From: Microbacterium horticulturae
GTDB lineage: Bacteria > Actinomycetota > Actinomycetes > Actinomycetales > Microbacteriaceae
NCBI RefSeq assembly: GCF_029094505.1
Contig: NZ_CP119108.1
Location: forward strand, 496,001-560,000
Length of the DNA stretch: 64,000 nt
Direction: 5' to 3'
In this document: positions 25,316-32,721 of the stretch, in pieces
How the letters are laid out: each line of letters opens with the position of its first letter
Numbering within the stretch: position 1 is the first letter of the stretch
Notes under the pieces: generated by a model
Seen by the model: the letters and a program-made list of their open reading frames with translations, nothing else
What the model was told of the DNA's origin: nothing
Databases searched by the model: none
Position numbers and translations under genes: made by a program

Positions 25316-26742
25316 GCCCTCGCCAGACCACCCGCGCCGCGTACACCGCATTCCCTGAGGGGACCACCACCACCCTCGGGGGCTTGACCGCGCCCGACGG
25401 CACGACGACACGGCGCACCCAGGTCACCGACCGGCGGCGCAGCAGCCTGGTGCGCGCGATCGTCACGGCGCTGACGGCGGCGCGTGCAGCGCAGACCGGC
25501 ACGAAGACCGCCGCAGCCTGGCTCGCCCGGACCGTCACGCCGGCCGGCTGGCTCGTGGTGGCACTGGCGACCGTGGGGCTCACGCTCGGCTGGGTGTTCG
25601 GCTGGGTCGAGGCGCTCGTGGCAGGGTTCGCCTCGCTCGCCCTGCTGGTGATGAGCGTGCCGTTCCTGTTCGGCGCGCGCGGATACGACGTCGCAGTGCA
25701 CCTGCCGCATGAGCGGGTGGTCGCCGGCGATCCGCTCGACGGGCAGATCGTGATCCGCAACACCGGCGGCCGCACTACCCTGCCGGGGCGTGTCGACCTG
25801 CCCGTTGGACAGGGACTTGTCGAGCTCGGCGTCCCCTTGCTGCGGCCGGGGCACGAGACCGAGCAGCCCGTCTCGATCCCTGCGATGCGCCGCGGCGTGA
25901 TCACCGTCGGCCCGCCCACCGCGGTGCGCACCGATCCTGTCGGATTGCTGCGGCACGAGCACGAGTGGGACGAGCGGCACGAGATCTACGTGCACCCCCG
26001 CACCGCCATGGTCCCCGGAACGAGCGCCGGAATGATCCGCGACCTCGAGGGAAATCCCTCACGGCGCATCGTCGACGCCGACATGTCGTTCCACGCGATC
26101 CGCGAGTATGTGCCCGGTGATGCGCGTCGCCAGATCCACTGGAAGTCGACGGCGAAGACCGGGCGACTGATGGTCCGCCAGTTCGAAGAGACGCGCCGGT
26201 CGCGGCTGGCCGTGATCCTCAGCCTCGCCGAGACGGAGTACGCCACCGACGACGAGTTCGAGCTCGCCGTGAGTGCCGCCGCCTCGCTCGGCGTGCAGGC
26301 GGTGCGCGACGGGCGCGACATCGACGTGGTCACGGGCTCTGCCATCCCGAAGATGGTGCGCGGCCGGATGCGGTCGATCGAGGTGCTGCAGGCCGGCACA
26401 CCGCGCGGCCTGCTCGACGGGTTCTCGCGGCTGAACGCCCTGGAGAGCACCATGCCCTTGCCCGAGGTGTGCCGCCTGGCGGTGGAGGCCTCCGACACGC
26501 TCTCGCTCGCCTTCGTCGTCTGCGGATCGCAGACGACGCCCCGGCAGTTGCGGCAGGCGGCGCTCGCGTTCTCCTCCGCCACCGCCGTCGTCGGCGTCGT
26601 ATGCGATGAGAAGGCGCACCCGCGCACACGGCCGCTCGGCGGGCTGACCGTCATGACCGTGGGGCTGCTCGACGACCTCGCCGGCCTCATGATCCGCGGG
26701 ACGCAGACGTCGCTGATGACCGGAGCGGGGGCGACAGGATGA
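25312..26742 (+). CDS. DUF58 domain protein, membrane-anchored
   Basis: A 476-residue partner of the MoxR ATPase. About 70 basic, Thr-rich residues precede two membrane helices (~residues 75-125, e.g. AGWLVVALATVGLTLGW). The DUF58 signature lies at ~264-295: REYVPGDARRQIHWKSTAKT, then GRLMVRQFEET. The C-terminal half resembles a von Willebrand A-like fold, as known for the family. Start and stop overlap both neighbours by four bases (ATGA), so the three genes are translationally coupled. Its exact role is unknown for all members. By context it couples ATPase action to an envelope complex. Confidence 0.9.
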   Translation: MSPRQTTRAAYTAFPEGTTTTLGGLTAPDGTTTRRTQVTDRRRSSLVRAIVTALTAARAAQTGTKTAAAWLARTVTPAGWLVVALATVGLTLGWVFGWVEALVAGFASLALLVMSVPFLFGARGYDVAVHLPHERVVAGDPLDGQIVIRNTGGRTTLPGRVDLPVGQGLVELGVPLLRPGHETEQPVSIPAMRRGVITVGPPTAVRTDPVGLLRHEHEWDERHEIYVHPRTAMVPGTSAGMIRDLEGNPSRRIVDADMSFHAIREYVPGDARRQIHWKSTAKTGRLMVRQFEETRRSRLAVILSLAETEYATDDEFELAVSAAASLGVQAVRDGRDIDVVTGSAIPKMVRGRMRSIEVLQAGTPRGLLDGFSRLNALESTMPLPEVCRLAVEASDTLSLAFVVCGSQTTPRQLRQAALAFSSATAVVGVVCDEKAHPRTRPLGGLTVMTVGLLDDLAGLMIRGTQTSLMTGAGATG

Positions 26743-29186
26743 TCCGCCGCGCCGACGAGGAGGCCCGCGGCTTCGCGGCCCTGCGCACGCGATACGTCGC
26801 CACCGGCACCGCATACGCCGTGGCGATGGCGGCCGTCGCCGCGCTGGCGGCCTGGCCCGTCTACGGCGACGCGCGATTCCTCCTCGTGGCCGGCGTCGGC
26901 GTTCTCGTCGCGCTGCTGATCTCGGCGGCCGCCACCATCTGGCGCTGGGCGGGTTGGCTCACCGTCGTCGTCACGGTGGTCGCGATCGCCGTCATCGGAC
27001 TCGCGCTCGCGGTGCCGCCGGCAAGCCCGGCCGCTCTGCCGATCTCGCTGCGCGACCTGCTCACCGGTGCGGTCACCGGCTGGAAGGACCTCGTCACGGT
27101 CGATCTGCCCGTCGGCACCTACCGCAACCTGCTCGTGCCCGCCGTCATCGTGTTCGTCGCCGGCACGCTGGGCACACTCCGCCTGGCCTGGCGTGCCCGC
27201 CCGCACGGTTCCGTCGCCGCCCTCATCGCGTTGGTCATGTCGGCGTTCGGGCTGCTGTTCGGGCGCACCGTGACCAGTGGCCCGATCACGCTGGGTCCGC
27301 TCACGATCGGCGCCCCGCGTGAGCTCGGCTGCGGCATCCTGGCCCTCGTCATCTCCCTCGTGTGGCTGGCGTGGCGTGCCGCCGCCGCCCGTCAGGCCGC
27401 GCTGATGCGCGCGGCTCAGAGCAGCGGCGTACGGCTGTCGCGCCGTCGTCGTGCCGCCGACGTGCGCCGCACGGCGCTGGCCGCCGGCATGGTCGCGGTC
27501 GCCGTCGCAGCCGGTGCGGTCGTGACCCCGGCGATCGCCGACGTGCGCTCGCGTGACGTGCTGCGCAGCGGCATAGGCCCGAGCCAGACCATCAGCGAGG
27601 CCATCAGCCCGCTCACCGACTACCGTACGAATTTCGCCGACGACACCGTCGACGCTCCGCTGTTCACGGTGAGCGCCGTCGACGGGCCGCTGCCCGATCG
27701 CATCCGGCTCGCCACGCTCACCTCCTATGACGGAGCCGAATACCGGGTGTCGGTGTCGGACGCCGACGCGCGCTTCGTGCGGGTGCCCTCGCGCCGCAGC
27801 GCCGCCGCCGGCACCGAGTCGACGGTCCGGGTCACGGTCGAGGGTCTGCGAGGCATCTGGCTGCCGACGTTCGGTGCCCTCGAACAGGTGCGTTTCACGG
27901 GTGAGGATGCCGACTCTGCCGCCGATGCTTTCTACTACGACGCCGCGGGCGAGGCGGGCGTGGTGACCGGCGGCACCGCCGAAGGACTCAGCTACACGCT
28001 CACCGCGACCTCGCCGACCGTTCCCGATCTGGCGAACGCACAGGCGCCGGGAGCATCCGCCGCGGTGGCGATCCCCGACAGCGTGAAGTCCTGGATCGAG
28101 AAGCAAGACGCCGGCTCCGGCGGTGCCGGGCTCGCGTCGCTCGTGCAGGCGCTGCGCGAGCGCGGCTACCTCAGCCATGCTCTCTCCGTCCCCGACGGCG
28201 GGGCGAAGTGGATGTCCGCGCTCGGCGGCGGTTACGTCTTCCAGCCCAGCGCAGCAGGGCACTCGCTGGCCCGCGTCGACGCGATGTTCCGCGATCTGCT
28301 GGCCCGTCAGGCCGACGACTCGGCCGGCTCGCTCGTGGCCGCCACCGGCGATGACGAGCAGTTCGCCGTGGCTGTCTCGCTCATCGCCGAGCAGCTCGGG
28401 TTTCCGGCACGGGTGGTCGTCGGCGCACGGCTGTCGGCCGCCGGAGACGACCTCACCGTCTGCGACGACGGGGTGTGCACCGGCGGAGACATCACGGCCT
28501 GGACGGAGGTGCGGGATGCCGCCGGCCAGTGGATTCCGGTTGACGTGACACCCCAGCACACCGAAGGGGCCGACACCGTCGTCACGAAGCTGCGCGATCC
28601 CGAGAATCCGACCGAGGTCCGTTCCCAGAATGCGGAAGAGGTTGATCCGCCCGACCCGACGAAGCAGGATTCGAGCGACTCGCCGCGACACGACGACGAT
28701 CAGGCCGACCTCAGCGGACTGTGGGCGGCGCTGCGGATCGGTGGCATGGCTCTGGCCGGTGCGCTGGTGCTGTTCGGGCCGTTCGCGGCGATCGTCGCCG
28801 CCAAGGCTGCACGGCGGCGCAGCCGCCGCCGGGACCGCTCGCCCCGCGCACGCGTTGTCGGCGGGTGGGACGAATACCTCGACGCCGCCGCCGACCACGG
28901 GCGCCCGACGCCGTCGAACGCGACGCGCACGGAGGTTGCGGCGGGTCACGAATCGCCCGCTGCGGCGACCCTCGCCGTCGAAGCAGACCGGGCGGTGTTC
29001 TCGGATGCCGCGCTCACCGAGGAGGAGTCGGCGCGCTTCTGGGACATCGTCGACGACGAGCGCCGTCGGATGGCGGCATCCCTTCCGTTATGGCGGCGCA
29101 TGCTCGCGGCCGTATCTTTGAAATCGTTCACCCGGGGTACCGAGAGGAGGGGGCGCGGCCGTATGGCGGCGTCCGCTGACGAATGA
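26739..29186 (+). CDS. TgpA-like membrane protein with catalytically degenerate transglutaminase domain
   Basis: An 815-residue protein. Residues ~20-270 contain several membrane helices (about seven), followed by an extracytoplasmic part and a last helix near residue 670 (GMALAGALVLFGPFAAIVAA). The transglutaminase core is clear from FAVAVSLIAEQLGFPARVVVG and WIPVDVTPQH. However, the catalytic Cys (normally GDCEQF) is Asp539 in GDDEQF, and the catalytic His (normally HAW) is Thr586 in ITAWTEV. Only Asp602 of the triad remains. It should be inactive as a transglutaminase or protease and may act as a binding module. It overlaps both neighbours by four bases. The bifidobacterial cluster encodes a transglutaminase at the same place. 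Confidence 0.88.
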   Translation: MIRRADEEARGFAALRTRYVATGTAYAVAMAAVAALAAWPVYGDARFLLVAGVGVLVALLISAAATIWRWAGWLTVVVTVVAIAVIGLALAVPPASPAALPISLRDLLTGAVTGWKDLVTVDLPVGTYRNLLVPAVIVFVAGTLGTLRLAWRARPHGSVAALIALVMSAFGLLFGRTVTSGPITLGPLTIGAPRELGCGILALVISLVWLAWRAAAARQAALMRAAQSSGVRLSRRRRAADVRRTALAAGMVAVAVAAGAVVTPAIADVRSRDVLRSGIGPSQTISEAISPLTDYRTNFADDTVDAPLFTVSAVDGPLPDRIRLATLTSYDGAEYRVSVSDADARFVRVPSRRSAAAGTESTVRVTVEGLRGIWLPTFGALEQVRFTGEDADSAADAFYYDAAGEAGVVTGGTAEGLSYTLTATSPTVPDLANAQAPGASAAVAIPDSVKSWIEKQDAGSGGAGLASLVQALRERGYLSHALSVPDGGAKWMSALGGGYVFQPSAAGHSLARVDAMFRDLLARQADDSAGSLVAATGDDEQFAVAVSLIAEQLGFPARVVVGARLSAAGDDLTVCDDGVCTGGDITAWTEVRDAAGQWIPVDVTPQHTEGADTVVTKLRDPENPTEVRSQNAEEVDPPDPTKQDSSDSPRHDDDQADLSGLWAALRIGGMALAGALVLFGPFAAIVAAKAARRRSRRRDRSPRARVVGGWDEYLDAAADHGRPTPSNATRTEVAAGHESPAAATLAVEADRAVFSDAALTEEESARFWDIVDDERRRMAASLPLWRRMLAAVSLKSFTRGTERRGRGRMAASADE

Positions 29187-30670
29187 CGAACATCGACATC
29201 TCCACGCTCATCGCGGTGTCCCTGATATCGCTGGTGCCGATCATCGCGATGTATCTCTGGATCGGGCTGGCCCTGCAGGCGGTGTTCAGCAAGGCGGGCG
29301 AAGAAGGCTGGAAGGGTTGGGTGCCGGTCCTGAACACGGTGGTCCTGCTCGAGCTGGGCGGCTTCGCCTGGTGGTGGGTCCTGCTGCTGATCATCCCGGG
29401 CGGTTCGCTGGTCGTCTACGTGGTGCTGGTCATCGCGTGCCACCGCATCGGAACCCGTTTCGGCTACGGCGCGGGGATGACGGTGCTCGCCGCCCTGCTG
29501 TTCCCGGTGTGGGCCTCGGTCATCGCATGGGGGCGCAACCGCTGGGTCTCGGCGCGCGAGGTCGCTCCGCGCGGGGCGGGTGTCCAGCGCAGTGAACCGC
29601 AGTCGTTCGACGCCTGGCGTGCGCCGATGCCCTCGGCGGTACGCCCGGCGCCCCCGGTCCCTCCGCAGTCCAGCGGTTTCCCCGCGTGGGCCCCTGCGGG
29701 CGCCGGAAGCACCCCGGCGCGTGCCCAGGCTCCGGCGCCTACGGGCCCCGTCGCGGCTCCCGCGGCATCCGCTCCCGCCGTCTCGGCACCGACGGCGTCG
29801 TCGCCGCTCGGCGAGACACCCCGCCCGGCGCCCGTGACGCCCGCCTCGTCCTTCGCCGGCTTCGCGCCGGCGGCACCGACCGGCGCCGCCGGTGACGACG
29901 ACCTCGACGGTCCTGTCGACGCCGCGCGACAGCCCCGCGTGGCAGGGCCGTTCACCGGGACCGTGCAGATCATCCCCGCCGCGACCGAAGACTCGCAGGT
30001 GGGCCCGCGTCGTGCGGCCGCGCCCGGCGACGACGCCGAGCCGGCCGACGATGTCCGTGCTCAGGCGCCGATCCACGACGTTCCGGAGTGGAGCGAGCCC
30101 GCGCCCGCGGCGAACCCCTGGGCGCCGCCCGCGCCGACCGCGCCGCCGCAGATGCGTCCGTTCGACCCGACCGCGTTCTCCGACACCTCGGGCGAGGTTT
30201 CTGCCGTCGCGGGGGCCCCGTCGCTGGGCGCGCCGATGTCGGCGCGCTCGTCGGTGTCGGCACTGCGGCAGGCGCCCGAGCTGCCCGATCCCGACGACGC
30301 GTTCGATGAGACGATCATCGCCTCACGCCGGCGCACGCCGTGGATGCTGGTGCCGCCGCTGGGCGCGCCCATCGCGATCCAGCAGGACGTCATCATCATC
30401 GGTCGTCGTCCCACACGCGACCCCGCGTTCCCGAACGCGCAGCTGGTCTCCATCGTCGACGAGACGCGCACCGTCTCGAAGACGCACGCCCGCCTCGAGC
30501 TGAAGGACGACACGCTCTGGGCGATCACCGACCTCGACTCGACCAACGGCGTCGTCATCATCGACGAGGACGGCACCGAGATCGATGTGGAGCCGTACCG
30601 CCCGCTGCCCGTGCTCGGGCGCTTCCTGCTCGGCGACGCCGAGCTGGCGATGGAGCGCGACGACCAGTGA
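29183..30670 (+). CDS. Membrane protein with C-terminal FHA domain
   Basis: A 495-residue protein. The N-terminal ~115 residues contain three or four membrane helices, resembling the DUF5684-type domain (WIGLALQAVFSKAGEEGWKG, then YGAGMTVLAALLFPVWA). Residues ~130-375 are a Pro/Ala-rich disordered linker. Residues ~395-490 form a forkhead-associated domain with its phosphothreonine-binding residues visible in IIIGRRPT, TVSKTHARLEL and DLDSTNGVVI. Just before the domain is FDETIIASRRR with T377, a candidate phosphorylation site placed as in GarA/OdhI-type proteins, where the phosphorylated N-terminal Thr folds back onto the FHA domain. Start and stop overlap the neighbours by four bases. Confidence 0.9.
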   Translation: MTNIDISTLIAVSLISLVPIIAMYLWIGLALQAVFSKAGEEGWKGWVPVLNTVVLLELGGFAWWWVLLLIIPGGSLVVYVVLVIACHRIGTRFGYGAGMTVLAALLFPVWASVIAWGRNRWVSAREVAPRGAGVQRSEPQSFDAWRAPMPSAVRPAPPVPPQSSGFPAWAPAGAGSTPARAQAPAPTGPVAAPAASAPAVSAPTASSPLGETPRPAPVTPASSFAGFAPAAPTGAAGDDDLDGPVDAARQPRVAGPFTGTVQIIPAATEDSQVGPRRAAAPGDDAEPADDVRAQAPIHDVPEWSEPAPAANPWAPPAPTAPPQMRPFDPTAFSDTSGEVSAVAGAPSLGAPMSARSSVSALRQAPELPDPDDAFDETIIASRRRTPWMLVPPLGAPIAIQQDVIIIGRRPTRDPAFPNAQLVSIVDETRTVSKTHARLELKDDTLWAITDLDSTNGVVIIDEDGTEIDVEPYRPLPVLGRFLLGDAELAMERDDQ

Positions 30671-31437
30671 CCCCCGCACCGGACGACGACGACCTCGACG
30701 ACACGCGCATTTCGCGTCGGCGGGGTGTTGCGCCTGGTGGCTCGCGGCTGCCCGACGCTGTGCCGGAGGACGACGACCTCGCCGACACGCGCATCTCGCG
30801 TCGGCGGGGTGTTGCCCCTGGTGGCTCGCAGCTCGCCGACGCCGCGCCGGAGGACGACGACCTCGATGACACGGCGGTGTCGGCGGGGCGGGCTCGATCG
30901 GTGGATGCCGCTGGGGCCGTCCTCGCGGACGACCCCGACGACCACACCATGCGCGTGCACCGTGCCGCGGACGCTCCGGCGCAGGCCGAGCCGGACGACG
31001 ACACCGACGACACCGCGCGCGTTCCGCGCCGCCGCGCGGCGACTCCCGTCGACGACCGCACCGTTCCGGTTCGGCGACGGGCGACGGCTGCCGTCCCGGA
31101 CGTCGCTGATGACCCGCTCGATGACACGCTCGTCTCGGCCCGGGCCGCGGAGGCGGCGAGCCGCAGCATCCCGCACGCCGTCATCCCGCCGCGAGAGCGC
31201 GCCGCCGCCGACGGCGCACCCACCCGCGCGATCTACCGGCCCCGTGCGGATGCGCCGGTGCGGGTGGAGCGTGCAACCCCCGCACCGCAGGCGCCCCAGG
31301 AGTACGTCGACACCGCCGCGCAGCAGCATGCTGCGCGATCCTCGCGCACACGCGGGGCGCTGCTCGTGACGGCCGCCGTCGGACTCGTCGCAGCCCTCGG
31401 CGTCGTGCTGCTGGTCGTCCTGCTCACGCTGCCGTAG
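30667..31437 (+). CDS. Tail-anchored protein with repeated Asp-Asp-Thr phosphoacceptor-like motifs
   Basis: A 256-residue protein starting at GTG 30,667, which overlaps the FHA gene stop (GTGA). It has no enzyme domain. Residues 1 to ~160 are very acidic with evenly placed motifs of the form D-T-x-[IV]-S/P: T13, T41 and T69 at exact 28-residue intervals, then T94, T116 and T154. Each of the first two is followed by RRRGVAPGG. A single C-terminal helix (~235-254) anchors it, so the motifs face the cytoplasm. The kinase linker (DEDTDIS) and the FHA protein (FDETIIAS) carry a similar motif. I infer a multivalent kinase substrate that docks FHA domains. The family is not known to me. Confidence 0.82.
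   Translation: MTPAPDDDDLDDTRISRRRGVAPGGSRLPDAVPEDDDLADTRISRRRGVAPGGSQLADAAPEDDDLDDTAVSAGRARSVDAAGAVLADDPDDHTMRVHRAADAPAQAEPDDDTDDTARVPRRRAATPVDDRTVPVRRRATAAVPDVADDPLDDTLVSARAAEAASRSIPHAVIPPRERAAADGAPTRAIYRPRADAPVRVERATPAPQAPQEYVDTAAQQHAARSSRTRGALLVTAAVGLVAALGVVLLVVLLTLP
30685..30880 (+). repeat. 84-bp coding tandem repeat, about 2.3 copies
   Basis: Units start at 30,685, 30,769 and 30,853 with GACGACGACCTCG and encode DDDLDDTRISRRRGVAPGGS-type segments of 28 residues. The first two units are almost identical at DNA level. The third is partial and diverges after the Thr codon. Copy number could change by slippage or recombination. Confidence 0.8.
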
Positions 31438-31531
31438 TCACGCCTTCCGGCATTCTGACGCACCAGCATGCGCCCGCTCCCGGCGGCGCCGGCGCAGGAG
31501 GTCGTCCCGGCGCCGGCATGACCCGCCGCGT

Positions 31532-31561
31532 TTGACCAGTCCGGCCATCGACGCGTATCAT
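31532..31561 (+). promoter_or_regulatory. Predicted promoter of the str operon
   Basis: TTGACC (31,532-31,537) and TATCAT (31,556-31,561) are separated by 18 bases, giving a good vegetative promoter about 200 bases before rpsL. A TTGACA overlaps the -10 end but has no matching -10 of its own. Confidence 0.65.
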
Positions 31562-31768
31562 TGACACAGTGTGCGCTCATGCGCCCCTTCGACTGTGCCT
31601 CGGCGCAGGACCGGGGGAGTCGGGCCCGCACAGATCCGGGACCGGCCTGTGAACAGGCCACCCCCACGGCATATCCACCACGAACAGCTCGACGCCATCC
31701 TGTCGTGCCGGTGGATCTGTGGTGAAACCACGCGCTGTCACCGTGCAGCACAGAAAAGAAGGAAGAAC
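31562..31768 (+). other. Leader of the rpsL mRNA; rest of the gap empty
   Basis: The gap from 31,438 to 31,768 has no supported gene. The first ~90 bases are rich in GGCGCCGG palindromes and could terminate the preceding operon, but no U-run follows. After the promoter there is a ~200-base leader whose open frame continues into rpsL, but it lacks ribosome sites and is not counted as coding. Confidence 0.45.
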
Positions 31769-32137
31769 GTGCCAACCATTCAGCAGTTGGTTCGCAAGGG
31801 GCGGTCGCCGAAGGTCTCCAAGACCAAGGCTCCCGCGCTGAAGTCGAACCCGCAGCAGGCCGGCGTGTGCACCCGCGTGTACACGACCACTCCGAAGAAG
31901 CCGAACTCGGCGATGCGCAAGGTCGCCCGTGTGAAGCTCCGCAACGGGACCGAGGTCACGGCGTACATCCCGGGTGAGGGTCACAACCTGCAGGAGCACT
32001 CGCTCGTGCTCATCCGCGGCGGTCGTGTGAAGGACCTCCCCGGTGTGCGCTACAAGATCGTTCGCGGCGCTCTGGACACCCAGGCCGTCAAGAACCGCAA
32101 GCAGGGCCGTTCCCACTACGGCGCGAAGAAGGGTTGA
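31769..32137 (+). CDS. rpsL: 30S ribosomal protein S12
   Basis: Small-subunit protein S12 of the decoding centre, 122 residues, normal actinobacterial length. Signature stretches are [19 protein letters not shown] and [12 protein letters not shown]. The residues linked to streptomycin resistance, K43 and K88, are the wild-type lysines. The GTG at 31,769 has an AAGGAAG site and gives the expected start [11 protein letters not shown]. The gene is first in rpsL-rpsG-fusA. Confidence 0.97.
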   Translation: MPTIQQLVRKGRSPKVSKTKAPALKSNPQQAGVCTRVYTTTPKKPNSAMRKVARVKLRNGTEVTAYIPGEGHNLQEHSLVLIRGGRVKDLPGVRYKIVRGALDTQAVKNRKQGRSHYGAKKG

Positions 32138-32142
32138 GTTAG

Positions 32143-32613
32143 ATGCCTCGTAAGGGTCCGGCCCCCAAGCGCCCCGTTGTCAACGACCCGGTCTACGGCG
32201 CACCCGTCGTCTCGCAGCTGGTCAACAAGATCCTCGTGGACGGCAAGAAGTCCCTCGCCGAGTCGATCGTCTACGGCGCCCTGCAGGGTGTCGAGGCGAA
32301 GAACGGCCAGGACGCCGTCGCCACGCTGAAGAAGGCGCTCGACAACGTGCGCCCCACGCTCGAGGTCAAGAGCCGCCGTGTCGGTGGCTCGACCTACCAG
32401 GTGCCGGTAGAGGTCAAGCCTCACCGCGCCAACACTCTCGCCCTGCGGTGGCTGGTCAGCTACGCGAAGGGCCGTCGCGAGAAGACGATGACCGAGCGTC
32501 TCCAGAACGAGATCCTGGATGCCTCGAACGGCCTCGGTGCCGCGGTCAAGCGCCGCGAAGACACCCACAAGATGGCCGAGTCGAACCGCGCGTTCGCACA
32601 TTACCGCTGGTAA
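32143..32613 (+). CDS. rpsG: 30S ribosomal protein S7
   Basis: Primary 16S rRNA 3'-domain binding protein, 156 residues. It begins [19 protein letters not shown] and ends with [15 protein letters not shown], both characteristic. It begins five bases after rpsL and is followed by a REP-like palindrome before fusA. Confidence 0.97.
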   Translation: MPRKGPAPKRPVVNDPVYGAPVVSQLVNKILVDGKKSLAESIVYGALQGVEAKNGQDAVATLKKALDNVRPTLEVKSRRVGGSTYQVPVEVKPHRANTLALRWLVSYAKGRREKTMTERLQNEILDASNGLGAAVKRREDTHKMAESNRAFAHYRW

Positions 32614-32623
32614 CACTCACCCC

Positions 32624-32698
32624 CGGTCGTTGAGCGAGGCCGCACGGCCGAGTCGAACGCGTTTCGACTCGCGGCTGACGCCGCTCGCTCAACGACCG
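32624..32698. repeat. REP-like nested palindrome between rpsG and fusA
   Basis: Outer arms CGGTCGTTGAGCGA (32,624-32,637) and its exact complement (32,685-32,698) enclose inner arms GAGTCGAA (32,650-32,657) and TTCGACTC (32,663-32,670) around CGCG. The inner and outer hairpins together fold nearly the whole spacer of this essential operon. Related pieces occur at 9863-9898 and ~48,119-48,143, so it belongs to a dispersed family. Confidence 0.8.
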
Positions 32699-32721
32699 AG
32701 TAAAGACAAGGAAGACATCCC

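Noticed and set aside
25986..28949. 987-codon minus-strand frame opposite the DUF58 and transglutaminase-fold genes
   Set aside because: Arg/Gly/His-rich shadow; the plus-strand genes show clear domains and coupled overlaps.
31769..32137. Streptomycin-resistance change in S12
   Set aside because: K43 and K88 are both wild type.
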